From contig NC_080175.1 in the NCBI RefSeq assembly GCF_950295315.1, positions 64,505,353 to 64,569,352 on the forward strand: a stretch of 64,000 nucleotides of DNA, written 5' to 3'. Every line of letters starts with the position of its first letter. Positions within the stretch are counted from its first letter, which is position 1. A program made the position numbers and the translations under genes. Below, one piece after another: positions 23,091-38,911 of this stretch. Source of the DNA: Erinaceus europaeus. Its lineage: Eukaryota > Chordata > Mammalia > Eulipotyphla > Erinaceidae. The notes below the pieces were generated by a model, which was not told where the DNA came from, did no database searches, and saw only the letters and a list, made by a program, of their open reading frames with translations.

Positions 23091-23515
23091 ATATCTAGTT
23101 TTCTTGTGTTTATCCATACCCATATTTGAAGGATGTTTTATCTTTTATTTAAAATTTCAAATATTTTTCCTCATACTTATTATTGCAAATATTTGAATTA
23201 AATGTTTATTTGTGCATGTGAAATTTAATGGTTGCTTTCACTAGTTAGTATCAAATAGAAATTTGACATGTGTTCAAATATTTGATGTTTAATTTTGAGA
23301 AATACATTATTTTTGTAACATTTTAAGTATAACAAGTATAACTGATTTCTTTTAGTTGTATATATACCAAATAAGGAGAGATAGAAGTATATGAAAATAT
23401 CTTTATAAATTTAGCAATTTTCAAGACGCGGTTATTATTATAGTTCTGTGTTTATATTTTAATAATTTATACTTTATGTTTTTTATAATATTTAAAGAGT
23501 AAAACTTAAATAATT
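23091..23515. other. AT-rich sequence, nothing recognised
   Basis: Extremely AT-rich, no feature recognised. Confidence 0.55.
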
Positions 23516-23870
23516 GGCGGTCTGGTGGTAGCGCAGTGGGTTAAAAGCAAATGGCACTAAGCACAAGGACCAGCATAGGGATGCAAGTTCAAGCCACCAG
23601 CCCTCTAACTGCAGGGGGGTCGCTTCATGAGCGGTGAAGCAGGTCTTCAGGTGTCTTCTCTCCCCATCTGTCTTCCCCTCTCTCGATTTCTCTCTGTTCT
23701 ATCCAACAACAACGACAGCAACAGCAATAATAATAATAACCACAATGATAAACAACAAGGGCAACAAAAAGGGAAAAAATAGCCTCCAGGAGCCGTGGAT
23801 TTGCAGTGCAGGCACGGAGCCCCAGCAATAACCCTGGAGGCCAAAAAAAAAAAAAAGAAAAGAAAAAAAT
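23516..23870 (+). mobile_element. Long-form tRNA-derived SINE
   Basis: Plus strand: GGTAGCGCAGTGGGTTAAAA head, GCAAGTTCAAGCC in place of box B, the pyrimidine tract, CTATCCAACAACAACGACAG, and the long 3' domain GGAGCCGTGGATTTGCAGTG to AACCCTGGAGGCC. It ends in poly(A). This is the clearest example of the long form. Confidence 0.92.
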
Positions 23871-24079
23871 GAATAGATTTTCTAAAGTAATTCTATTTTA
23901 TAAAAAATAAATAAATATTTGTCTACACAAAATAGGAAATAAACATCTACCTGATGCAAACTAACTCTTGTTAAGTATGCACATTTGAAAAGGGGATTGA
24001 CGATTTTTATTTGAGAGATATATATTTATAACTTTTCTGATTTCAGTCCAAAATGAACAGTTATAGGATGCAAATTAAG

Positions 24080-24529
24080 TGTGCCGGGATAGCCTGAGGG
24101 TACTTCTTCCCGAGCCGGTGCTCTCTGGGTTGGAGAGAACTCAACTGGAGCTGATCTAGGCTGCTGTGTGGGAGAGGGATCAGGAACACGTGCTGCACCA
24201 ACTTCCGCAGGAGATACACTCTGGAACTCTCGGAGCCGGAAAGCAATTTCCAAGTGTCTTTAATCAGAAGAGCAGCTGTTTTTATACTCTCCAAGTAGGG
24301 TGGAAACAGGATGTGATATAGAGAGGGTGGAGAGAAAAGTGACTGGTGAAAATCAGAGTGTGACAAGGAGGGGGCGGAACAGGCGAGAATCCTATAACTG
24401 AACCACCAATGCCCTGGAGTGCTTTATGTAAAAGTGATTTATGTAAATAGACCAAACCTTTGGATCAGTAAATCCCTATATAGGCATATGGATAAGAAGA
24501 AGCCAGGGGGAGATGGCAACTACCCAACA
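24080..24529 (-). mobile_element. Solo LTR, ERV1-like, 450 bp with 4-bp TSD
   Basis: Ends are TG...CA on either strand (minus: TGTTGGGTAG to CCCGGCACA), with an exact 4-bp duplication TAAG at 24076-24079 and 24530-24533. The minus strand shows a TATAAAA box (24286-24280) and an ATTAAA poly(A)-type signal (24264-24259) in LTR order, fixing the orientation. The interval is more GC- and CpG-rich than its surroundings. No internal viral sequence is present. A 4-bp TSD is typical of gammaretrovirus-like (class I) elements. Confidence 0.75.
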
Positions 24530-25576
24530 TAAGTGGATTTTTATTTTTAAGTGATTAATCACATTAAATATATATTGATAAAATCACATGAATTCAACTT
24601 AGTTGAAGGGCATTGTAGTGAAAAAGTAGGCATTGCAAGTAAACAAATTTCAGCTCTACAATGAGAAATTCCAGATGACCATGAACTGCTAACTGGACAC
24701 AGGTGGCTCTTTTCTCTGGAGAGCACTTCATAATAGATTCTAAATGAGGAAAAGAGAATCATCAGTTTTAGAAACTTTTGAAATCTCACAAGTGTGAAAG
24801 TCTTCATATATCATAACTAAAATAATGGGAAGTGATTAATAAATGTCGTTGACATAAATGAGATGCCAGATGTAGCAAATCCTCAAGTGAGCAGGAGAAA
24901 AAATGCAAAAGAACCTCATAATATCTGTCACAACAGTTTATGACAACTTATGATAAAACACAGAGATGATTTCAATTTCCAAAGTAAGGTAACTGTAGAC
25001 AAATAAGTTATTTATTTTGAGACTATTACCAAGTTCCATAAATACTTGAAATATCACAGTTTTGTTTTACCTCAAATAAATATAAACAAACCATAGCCAA
25101 GACTATAGACACAGCATGAAAAAAAAAAGTCACTAAAACCGTCAAAGAATAAAAACTGTATATTATGTGAAAATAAATAAATTCGTGTAAGAATACTTTT
25201 CTGAAACTTTTCCTGAAAACTACAGCTATTTTATTAAAATTTGATTTTAAAGATACTCAATAATTCCATTAAAGTAGTTGGCAGGATATATCACTGAAGA
25301 GTAATTACTGAAAGTAAATTGTAGAAAATTGCTTTATAGTAGTATTTTTTTTCCCATGATAAAACAAAATTTTCGTAGTAATACAACTTTCAACATGTTT
25401 CTAAGGAATAACATTTTTTAACTTTAATAGAAATTTTGTAACCATAGTAAAAATCATACTTAGTGAATAGTGATTCAGTCATTTTACTATGCAGGTAATT
25501 TTTCATCTTGCTTCAAAAAATAAAAACAAACCAAAAAAAAAAAAAGTTTAGGCATCTTTCAGTGTTACTCATTGTT
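24530..25576. other. AT-rich sequence, nothing recognised
   Basis: Single-copy-looking sequence between the solo LTR and the Vingi copy. No coding or RNA features. Confidence 0.55.
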
Positions 25577-26626
25577 AAAACTTCTTCAAGGAAGTTCATC
25601 TACACCTATGACATCTGCTGTGCAACTCAGGCATCCAAGTTCGACATCCTCGAGGAAACACTCATGAAAGACATGTCTCTGATATCTGATTACTGTAAAA
25701 AATGGCGACTAATCCCTAGCACTGCAAAAACGGTATCATCTGTTTTCCATCTACACCATGCCTCGGCCTCGCGTGAGCTTAATGTGCAGCTTGGCGATAC
25801 GAGAATCCGGCATGAAGCCCAGCCAGTCTATCTTGGCATTACTCTCGATCGCACTCTGTCATTTCACAAACATCTCATAAAAACTGCAGCAAAGGTGGGC
25901 GCAAGGAATAACATCATTGCAAGACTGGCCAGCTCCTCATGGGGCGCGAGCGCTTCCACACTACGATCATCATCTCTGGCATTATGCTATTCCACTGCAG
26001 AATACTGTGCCCCAGGATGGTTCCGTAGCCCCCATGTCCACTTGGTCGATTCCAAATTATATTCCTCCATGAGGATCATTTCTGGAACCATCCGTTCCAC
26101 CCCGGTTCCGTGGCTGCCAGTTCTTAGCAACATGGCCCCGCCAGATATTGGTCGGGATGTGGCATCATCTAAGTTCATTTCCCACGTCTACGCTCAACCA
26201 GACCTGCCAATATACACGGATATCTTCGCCCACCCTGTCCAACGCTTGACGTCTCCTCACCCAATCTGGTCCCCTATGCCTACACTGAACTTCTCTGTTC
26301 CAGTCTCTTGGAAACAGAGCTGGCAGTCAGCTGAGGTAAAGAACAAACACCTCATCACAGACCCCTGCAAGCATCAACCTGGCTTTGACCTAGCACGTTA
26401 TGATTGGGCCCTCCTCGATCGCTATCGAACAGGCCATGGCCGGTGCGCCGCTATGTTCCATCGCTGGGGAGCCAGAGACAACCCGAACTGCCCCTGCGGC
26501 TACAGACAGACTATGACCCACATAGTCAACGACTGCCACCTCTCCAGATTCAAAGGAGGTCTCAAAACTTTACATCAGGCTCAACCTGATGCTGTTGACT
26601 GGCTACGGAAGAAGGGCAAACACTAG
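25508..26626 (+). pseudogene. Vingi reverse transcriptase C-terminal half, frame still open
   Basis: A 372-codon frame. The first about 23 residues are flanking sequence and element-derived protein starts near residue 24. FIYTYDICC (30-38) sits where RT motif C (Y-A-D-D) belongs, with A to T and the first catalytic Asp to Tyr. Then come the thumb-like region with LGITLDRTLSFHKHL (about 114-128) and a C-terminal zinc finger NCPCG...THIVNDC (C328, C330, H338, C343). No RNase H follows. The upstream endonuclease and most of the RT are missing, so the product would be inactive. The long open frame suggests a recent insertion rather than a working gene. Confidence 0.85.
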
Positions 26627-26637
26627 AAGAAGAAGAA
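25577..26637 (+). mobile_element. Vingi non-LTR retrotransposon, 5'-truncated copy
   Basis: About 1.06 kb from the reverse-transcriptase active-site region to the 3' end, ending in a (GAA)n tail (26627-26637) rather than poly(A). Its composition is clearly GC- and CpG-richer than the flanks. Vingi is a sister clade of Ingi without RNase H, described in hedgehogs (Vingi-1_EE). Recognition here is by protein character and host context, not by a database search. No convincing TSD is seen, only AAAACT near both ends. Confidence 0.85.
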
Positions 26638-26904
26638 AACTGATTATACTGCTATACAAAATACTCAATAAAGCTTTTGTTTTTATTGTTAATACTAATA
26701 GATATGTCCTAATGCAATCTAAGTTGCTCTACCCCAAACACCAAATTATTGAATTAATGTGTAGTAATTCAGGCACTGGAGTTCATGCACTACAGTTTAT
26801 ATTCATGTTGAATGAATCTAAGTTATAGAATAAGTCCTAGTATTAATCAATGTGTCTACTTAATTTTTCTATCCATATATACCTGTATGTATATTAATAG
26901 TGTA

Positions 26905-27455
26905 TCAAAAACAAAAGAGAGTCAAAGGGCCAACAGACATGAAAAATTGCTCCAGGTCACTAATTGTCAGAGAAATGCAAATAAAAACAATATTGAAATA
27001 CCATGTCACCCCTGTGAGAATGGCATACATCAAAAATGACAGCAGCAACAAATGCTGGAAAAGTTGTGGGGACAAAGGAACACTCCTGCACTGCTGGTAG
27101 GAATGTAAATTGGTCCAGCCTCTGTGGAGAGCAGTGTGGAGGACCCTTGCAAGGCTAGAGATGGACCTTCTAAATGACCCAATAATTCTTCTCCTAGAGA
27201 CTCCATAAAACCTCAAGGACTCCATAAAACCCAACCAAAAAGATATGTGTACTATGTTCAAAGCAGCACAATTGTAATAGCTAAAACCTGGAAGCAAACC
27301 AAGTGCCCAACAACAAGTGAATGGTATAGAAAGCTGTGGTATATATACACAATGGATACTATGCATCTACTAAGAATAATGAACCCACCTTCTCTGACCC
27401 ATCTTAGATGGGGCTAGAAGGAATTATATTAAGTGAGATGTCAGAAACACAAAGG
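26905..27455 (+). mobile_element. L1 ORF2 C-terminal fragment
   Basis: Sense L1: the GCAAATAAAAACAATATTGA segment, the ATGGCATACATCAAAAATGA block, and the Cys-rich coding stretch (CWKSCGDKGTLLHCW in one frame), then the GTATATATACACAATGGATA stretch. Truncated at both ends, with no 3'UTR. Confidence 0.85.
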
Positions 27456-27820
27456 TTCTGTATTAAAAGAGTTAGTCTTTCTGTAGATTCTTGGAAATTG
27501 CAGCAGGCATTTTTATCTTTCATGTATTCAATATGGATAAATATTAAATCTAATTATCCAAACTAAAACTTGCCTTTAAATTTAAATATATTAATTTATG
27601 CCTGGATATATTAACTGAATGCTGTCAATATTCTAAATTAAGCATACTTTATCTGAATCTTACAATCATTTTAAAAAATATATATACTTTGAAGGCCAGA
27701 TGATCCATTCTTCTGGTATTTCCTTTGTGCTGGCTTGAATATCATTTGATACTAAAATTGGAGACATCATCTAGAAATCTAATAATTTCATCTTGGAATA
27801 AAGCCAAAGGAAAACAAATA

Positions 27821-27823
<3 letters not shown>

Positions 27824-27857
<34 letters not shown>
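27824..27857. repeat. (AT)n microsatellite
   Basis: About 17 uninterrupted AT units shortly before the 3' end of L1-B. Confidence 0.95.
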
Positions 27858-27859
<2 letters not shown>

Positions 27860-29226
27860 ACATGTCATTACCTTGTTATCTTTATTTCTTTTTTCCTTTT
27901 TTAAATATTTTATTTATTTAATAAAGGAGACATTAACAAAACCATAGAATAAGAGGGGTACAATTCCGCACAATTCCCATAACCTGACCTCCACATCCCA
28001 CCCCCTCCCCTGATAGCCTTCCCATTCTCTATCTCTCTGGGATCCAGTGTTGTTGTGGATTGCAGAGGGTGGAAGATCTGGCTTTTATAATTGCTTCCTA
28101 TCTGAACATGGGCTTTGACTGGTCGATCCATACTCCCAGTTTGTGTCTCTCTTTCCCTAGTAGGGTGAGGCTCTGAGGAAGTAGAGCTCCAGTACACATT
28201 GATGGGGTCGTCTGTCCAGGGAAGTCTGGTCAGCATCTCGCTGGCATCCGGAACCTGGTGGCTGAAAAGAGAGTTAACATACAAAGCCAAACAAATTGTT
28301 GAACAATCATGGACCTAAAGGCTGGGATAGTGCAGATGAAGTGTTGGGGGTATTCCCTGCATGCTCTTGTGTACTTCTGCTTTCAGGTATATATTTTTCC
28401 CCTAGTTTATGGGCACGGGTGAACCTATGCTCTATCTCAGGGGACCTGGACTATATCTAGGTTTGGGAAATTTATTGGGGAGTGGAACACCTGGAATGGA
28501 ATTAGAGAATACTATGAAAGGAAAGGTTTCACCCGAGTGATGAAGCTGAAGGGTTTTCATTCCACACCTGAAGTCTCTGGTCACAGTCTGAAGTGAAGCA
28601 TGCTGGGGTGGCGCTCGTTGTATTGATTAGGTTGTGATCCGCAGATGCAATATTATTTGATTTGGACTGAAAGCAGCATGCAGAAAAGTGGGCCCCACCC
28701 TAAGGTTCCAGGACTGGGGGAAATATAGGCTCTATAGTGGAAATGTGAGGTTCCTGTTGTCTTAGGGTTCAAGAAGACAATGGATAGTTATTGTTATCAT
28801 CACATTATTTGGTGATAGGGTTAACTTTGGAAAGTCCCTTTGATAGGGTTTGGGGTATAGTACCCAGCATCTTGTATATAGCTGTGCTGTCTGTTGCTTC
28901 TGTTCTCCCTGGTCTAGGCTTTTGTGAGAGAACATATCAAAGACAGCCTATGTATTAAAAAGACTCAGTCTGTGTTTTAAGAAGTTCTAGACATATCATC
29001 AGTTTTTCGCCTCTTACATTAATTAGTGGTTTATATAATGTTTACACTTTAATAGGATTGTACATAAACACCACTCCCATCCCCCCACCCAACCCTGCCC
29101 CCCCACCCTCCACCATGTCCAGAAACCCAATGACCACCCTCCCCTTCACCACAGTGTTTTTACATTGGTGCCCAGCTCTCGATTTAATCAGATCCTGCTT
29201 TTAGTTTCCCTTTCTGTTCTTCTTTC

Positions 29227-33064
<3,838 letters not shown>

Positions 33065-33117
33065 TGTTCAACAAATTTTTATTTTATACGTTGCAAGTAT
33101 TATTGTGATGTTCTTGT

Positions 33118-34030
33118 TTATAAGAGGTCTTTTAGGACCTCTTTCAGGGCTGGTTTGGAGATAGTTGCTTCCTTTAACTGTTGTTTGTCTGAGAAGGTTT
33201 TGATGAGTCCATCTAGTTTGAATGAAAGTCTGGCGGGACATATTATCCTTGGTTGAAACCCTTTTTCATTCAGGGCTCAATAGATATCTTGTCATTCTCT
33301 TCTGGCCTTTAGAGTTTGGGTAGAGAAGTCTGCTGATAGTCTTATAGGTTTTCCCCTGTATGTGATTTTTTGTTTTTCTCTTTCAGCCTTTAGGATCATT
33401 TCTTTATCCTTACTTCTTTTTATTGTGATATGATGTGTCTTGGTGTCTTCAGGTCTGGGTTGATTATGTTTGAGACTCTCTGAGCCTCTTGAATATTAAT
33501 GTCCTTTCTGTTGTTCATGTCTGGGAAGTTTTCTTCTATAATTTCCTCTAGAATGCTTGCTTCCCCTTCCTCTCTTTCTTCCTCTGCCAGGCAATTGTAC
33601 AGATGTTTCTTCTTTTGAGATCATCCCATATCTTTCTGTTGTTGTTTTCAGAGTCTGTCAACCTCTTTTTGAGCTCTTTCACCTCTTTCTTAGTTTTCTC
33701 TAGCTCATCCTCTGTCTGACTAATTCTGTTTTCTGCTTTTGCTAGTCTGCTTTGCCTTCCCTCGGCTGCTTTCTTCATTAGGGCTAGTTCAGCTTTCAGT
33801 TCTCTAATTGCTTCAAGGTAGTTAGTATTTTCCTTGATGGTCTCATCTGTTGTTTCCCTAACACTGCTATTTCTCTCCTCCAAAGTTGTTTTCATTTCTG
33901 TGATTAATAAATTTATTGTTGCTTGCACACTTTTCTTATCTATGGTTACTTGTGGCTGATTTGTAGTTTCTTCTGGGCTCTTGTCTTCATTCATTGTATT
34001 AGCAGTTTTATTTGCTCTTGATCTACACAT
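33118..34030 (-). pseudogene. L1-B ORF1, frameshifted
   Basis: Residues 1-160 read from MCRSRANKTANTMNEDKSPE through the coiled coil (LRELKAEL-type heptads, KTKKEVKELKKRL) to DDLKRRNICTIAW, where a frameshift near 33590 breaks the RNA-binding domain. The C-terminal LKEVLKDLL and stop are recognisable at 33118. Lengthwise collinear with the L1-A ORF1. Confidence 0.87.
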
Positions 34031-34522
34031 TTTTAATGTGTTTTTTATTTTTATGTTCTGATGTTCCTCAGTTGATTTGTTTTATGTACAAGCCAAACTA
34101 TACTAAATACCTTTATGACCAATGCAATAACCACCCTCAGAAATTACAATAGTAACTAAAGCAATGACTGAAGCAGTTTAACCAATACCAGTTAGTCCCC
34201 CAAGTCTCCAGTTCAAGAAAAAATAGCAACCAAATCTAAATGAAAAAGAAAGAGAAAGGAAAAAATGGATAGCAGGAATAGACAATTATGCAAATCTACT
34301 GTCCACTGTAGATCTAGGGGTAGCAAGAGGGGAAGGGGAAGTAGAGCAGAGACATACAGAAAAAGAGTCTGTTCTGAGTCAGACTTCTTCCCTGAAATAG
34401 TTCACAAATAAGTATCAGTGAATTCAGAAGGCAGAGGGAGGTGGAAGGGAGAAAGGAAGATAGGGGAAAAAATAGAGAAAAGAAAAAAGAAGGAAACAGA
34501 AAAAAAATGCAGTGAAAGGGGA

Positions 34523-34572
<50 letters not shown>

Positions 34573-35309
34573 TTAATTGGCTTAGAGGTGGTAGAAGGGC
34601 GATAGTGTATAGAGGAGGTATGAAAAGTGAGACAAGTTTCTCTCACAGTGGGTGATAATTCTTGTCTTCTAGCAATTAAAAGTATACTAAGAATTAATTT
34701 TGGTCACCTGAGTGGGGGAAGGGATATGCGTGTATATATAATAGTATTTTTAAAATAGAACAGAGTTAAAAGCCCAAGCAGTGGGTATACAGCTTGGACA
34801 GCTCCCTGTTAGCCTATGTACATTTAGTCTAGACAACTGATTGAAAAAGAAAACACAATACAAAACAAACGTGAAAGGAAAAAAAAAACTTTCAAGCAGG
34901 CTGGGTGAGGCTTGCTTGATCAGCTAATTGTGACTTGAATGGGTCTAAGTCCCTTACTCAGAGTAACAACATAAATAGCCTAGTAATTTGGAAGCAGGGT
35001 TTAATGTTACCCTGGTGGGCCAGGAATCTTGGTAAAAAAGGAGTTCTACAGGGAGCCTGTTAGCAGCAGCTTCCTACCTCTGGGTCTGGTTATGGGGAGA
35101 GGGGGGCTGAGGGAAATAATCAAGAAATTTCCTTTCTTTTTGCTCTAATTCTTAACCCAAATTGAATTATAATCACCTCCCTGGTTTACCTTTAGGATGC
35201 CTCCTTGCTTGTCCCACTGAAGGCCAGGATTTCAAGGCTTTCTAGCAGTTGATGTCAGAGCCTGTGGGTGCTGCTACATTACAGTCACCATCTTGGCTCT
35301 GCCTCCCCT
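34031..35309 (-). promoter_or_regulatory. L1-B 5'UTR / internal promoter with YY1-like site
   Basis: On the minus strand the element starts AAGGGGAGGCAGAGCCAAGA and continues TGGTGAC, placing a YY1-type core (CAAGATGG) at 35300-35285, close to the start as in L1-A. An internal (TA)n and T run lies at 34527-34574. The first about 100 bp differ from L1-A apart from the YY1-like core. Function is inferred. Confidence 0.7.
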
Positions 35310-35310
35310 T

Positions 35311-35522
35311 TTAAATATTTTTATTTACTTATTATTGGATAGAGACTGAGTGTAATTGACAAGGGAGGGGGAGACAGAGAAGGGGAGAGATGGAGAGATG
35401 CCTGAAACCCTGCTTCACCACTCATAAAGTATTCCTCTTACAGGAGGGGACCAGTGGTTGAACCTGGGTCCTTGTGCACTGTAATGTGTGCAGTAAATCG
35501 GGTGTGCCATTCTCGGGTCCCC
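35311..35522 (-). mobile_element. Older tRNA-derived SINE
   Basis: Minus-strand copy of the older subfamily (antisense: GGTTGAACCTGGGTCCTTGTG, then TAATGTGTGCAGTAAATC). L1-B appears to have landed in its A-rich tail, so this SINE predates L1-B. Confidence 0.83.
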
Positions 35523-35613
35523 TATTTTATAATTAATTATGTAAAAATCTCATTTTATCAAACAATGCCATCCCACTGTCATTTAAATACAATCTGATAC
35601 ATGCTGACTATCC

Positions 35614-36021
35614 TTTTTTTTTTAATTTAATTTTTATTTATGAAAAGGAAACACTGACAAAACCATAGGATAAGAGTATTGTAACTCCACATAATTCCCA
35701 CCACCAGAACTCTGTATCCCATCCCCTCCCTTGATAGCTTTCCTACTCTTTAACCCTCTGGGAGTATGGACCCAAGGTCACTGTGGGATACAGAAGGTGG
35801 GAGGTCTGTCTTCTGTAGGTCTATTCATACTCCCATCTGCTCTCTCTCTTCCCCTAGTGAGGGGGTGGGTGGCTTTTGGGGAACCAGAGCTCCAGGACAT
35901 ATTGTTGGGGTTGTCTGTCCAGGGAAGTCTGGTTGGCATCCTGATAGCATCTGGAACCTGGTATTCAACACCCATTGACTACAAAAAATGGGAATAGATG
36001 GGAAATTCCCCATGAAGTGGA
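35614..36021 (-). mobile_element. Short L1 with 5' inversion (twin-primed)
   Basis: 35614-35964 is antisense L1 3'UTR ending in poly(T). From about 35965 it switches to sense ORF2 sequence (CTACAAAAAATGGGAATAGA, matching the complement of 7105-7130 in L1-A). The repeat GACTATCC plus a T run flanks the whole at 35606-35613 and 36022-36029, showing that both halves came in together. Confidence 0.82.
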
Positions 36022-36029
36022 GACTATCC

Positions 36030-36700
36030 CTTTTTTATATCTAATACAATTTCTTACTTTGCCTTCATGTAATCTAAACAATTCACTACTCTAATTGTTT
36101 TTTTTTTAATAATCTATCTTCTTATTTATTTGGTGCAACAAATGTGTGAGTTTGTCTATCACATTTTTATGTGCCAAGGAATAGAAACACAGCTATTTCA
36201 ATACCATGGATTTTAGATATTAGTTAGAAAAGACAAGAACTGATAAAATTTATAGTGTATCAGACAGTGAAACTCAAGTGCACCTTTTTCTTTAAATTAC
36301 TTTATGATTTAATAAATAATCTGTGCCAGAACTTTTGCTATATATCAAGCAATGTGATCGTGTTAGTAATCAAATAGAATTAAGTTAGTGCTACAGAAGG
36401 ACTTCAGAAGTAATCAGGTGGATTTTTTTTAATTGATTTTGCTAAGATCAATTTGCATAGAGAGTTTTAGGAGACATTTGGGAAAATTAAATTTAAGAAA
36501 CAGAATGAGCATGAATTGCTTTTCAAAAAAGAAGCTTCATCATTAGGAATGAAAGGGGTTTGAAAGAGTTATTAACTAAGATCAAAATGAATATTTAATC
36601 ATTTGCATAGCAAAATGAAATAAGAGTTTGCCAGCTTTGAAAAAAAACCTCTAGCTCTATCAGTCTAAAGGATAGTTCAGTTTCCTTTTGTCACAGAACA
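36030..36700. other. AT-rich sequence, nothing recognised
   Basis: No element is recognised. A pyrimidine tract ending in CACAG (36680-36696) resembles a splice acceptor, but all three frames after it close quickly. Confidence 0.5.
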
Positions 36701-36730
36701 TCACAATGACTGCCATGTGATGGGCCTATC

Positions 36731-36979
36731 ATGGCAGTCACAGTTCGGTCAATCACTATAGTAGACCCAGAGCTACCTGTTTCTCTATACCTGAAACATG
36801 GCAACACTTACAAATTTCTCAAAGCAATGACACCAGAAAAATTAATTCCAGAAGTAGATGTTCTGCTTGCTGCCAGAGACCTTCAAGACAAGGCCATACT
36901 CAAAGTCAACACAGACAGAGTAGACAATCAATGGAAATACAAGACAACTTTTAGGAATCCTACACAATTCTGGAGTTGA
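36731..36979 (+). other. Unidentified 82-codon open frame
   Basis: MAVTVRSITIVDPELPVSLY to NPTQFWS: protein-like composition, unlike the low-complexity or L1-shadow frames elsewhere, and not recognised as any family. An in-frame stop lies 24 bases upstream, and no donor site or downstream exon is evident. An A-run at 37040-37049 could be the tail of a processed retrocopy. An 11-bp inverted repeat (TGACTGCCATG / CATGGCAGTCA, 36706-36741) spans the ATG. It could be a pseudogene fragment, an exon relic or chance. Confidence 0.2.
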
Positions 36980-37130
36980 AAAATCCTGTTGAGAACTTTG
37001 TCAATTGTTAGATAGAATCCTCTAAAACAATTTTTAGCATAAAAAAAAAATCTTAACCAATTTTAGTTTTTCTAATTTGTATTTAGCCAATTTATCTTCT
37101 TCCACCATTCTAGTTAAATATAAATTACTT

Positions 37131-37350
37131 GGGAGGCCAGGTAGTAGCACAGCAGGTCAAGTGCACATGGCTTCAGGATCCCAGTTCAAACCCCTGGCTT
37201 CCCACCTGTAGGAGGGTCACTTCACAAGTGGTGAAGCAGGTCTGCAGGTGTCTATTTTTCTCTCCTACTCTCTGCTTTCCCCTCCTCTCTCAATTTCTCT
37301 CTGTCCTATTCAACAACAACAACAGTAACAACAATAATAAACAAAGGCAA
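37131..37350 (+). mobile_element. tRNA-derived SINE
   Basis: Plus strand: GGTAGTAGCACAGCAGGTCA head, CAGTTCAAACCCC at box B, GGTGAAGCAGGTCTGCAGGT, CTGTCCTATTCAACAACAAC, then a short AATAATAAAC tail. Confidence 0.88.
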
Positions 37351-38911
37351 CTATATATTTAGAGATATTGTTTTTTGATTCTATAAAAATATGTTGTCCA
37401 TAGCTATTCAAAAACACATTATGAAGTGAAATTTATCTCCTTTAGTCTTGGCAGGACCCAAGGTCATCACAGCTGTAGGATAATGATTTAATGTATAGAT
37501 TTTGGTGACAGAAATCAGTAAGTCCTGACACAGCCACAACCTACAGAGACCTTCAATTCCCATCATAATATTATGGCTAATCTTATTTTAAAGCTTAAAT
37601 TAAAGATATTATATTTTATTCCTACCAATACTAGAGAAACTTGTTAAATATTTTATTTGAAACTTTCATTATTAATGTTTCTATCAGTTTGTTACAGAAT
37701 AAAGTCATGATCTATATGCCCTTATCTGGAAACTATAGCACTTTTGGATTTTTAGATTGACTAGAAAGACTCTTGGATATCTCTGTAATGACTCGCTATA
37801 ACAATTGTACTTCACTAAAAAGGTCTCTCCTGTGGTTATTCTTTCGGTTTTATCAGTACTTCCTCTTTATCTATCCAAGAACAATGTATCATTTTTCTGG
37901 GAACAAGAAGCAGATATGTTGATACAGTATGCAGTTATCAGTTCCGAGTTCCATTTCCAATAGTTGAATCATTGTTATTTTTGTAGTGAGAAGAAATTGC
38001 ATTCAGATGCATCAATGTGTTTCCAATTAACTTAAATATAACTACATAAAACACATATGCACACTTAATGTGACATGTTCTCCAATGACTTATGACACAG
38101 GATCCCTTTACTGTTTAGTTATGCTTGCATTTAATTTTTTGTCATGAAAAAAATTAACTAAACACACCACTGTTTTTTCACATAATGAAACTCCAGTGTT
38201 TTTAATTCCCTATGCAAACACAGAATTTGATGATGAATAGGAGTAATAAGACCCTTATAGCTTCCCAGGTAACTTTTAAGTGACTTTTTCTATGTGATAA
38301 TTGTTTTTTGTATTACCCTCAATTTTTATAAGATTATTTTTTATCTTCCTACTTTAGTATATTAGCATTGATAATGTAAACATATGCATGCACAATAGAT
38401 AAATTGAATGGAAGAAGGGCAGACCCATCTGATGACAGAATATGAAGGAGAAAGGAAGAAGGAAGGAGGAAGTAAAAGAGGGAGCCAGGGACTGAGGTAA
38501 TTAAAACTGCTAAGACTGTAATACAAATAGACCTCAAATAGGACCAACAAATATGCTTCAGGTTCCAAAAACAAAACTAAATCAGCAGACTAAAAATTTA
38601 AGGAGGTACTGTTTGTCCCTTTCCTATTTTTCATTGATGTGTGGTTAAATAATCAATAAGATGTATTTTGGTGATATTTGTAAGAATGATGCCTAAAGTT
38701 AATGGTATCAGACATGTCATTGTAATTTTATAATGTATTTTATTAAGTTTTGCTGGTTTAGTTTCTACTAGGGGATTATTGCTTCATAAGTTAATTCTCA
38801 GTACATGAGATCACATCTCCCCAAAATATGTGCTAGCATACTTTACCCACCATTGAGCTGTCAAACACAATGATCTTATTTGTCATTTGTAAGAGCTAGA
38901 ATGTCTTTTTA
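37351..38911. other. AT-rich sequence, nothing recognised
   Basis: 1.5 kb with no gene, RNA or repeat that I can name. Confidence 0.55.

Noticed and set aside
24061..24366. 101-codon and 75-codon minus-strand frames
   Set aside because: Lie across the U3/R/U5 of the solo LTR; GC-richer sequence gives longer chance frames.
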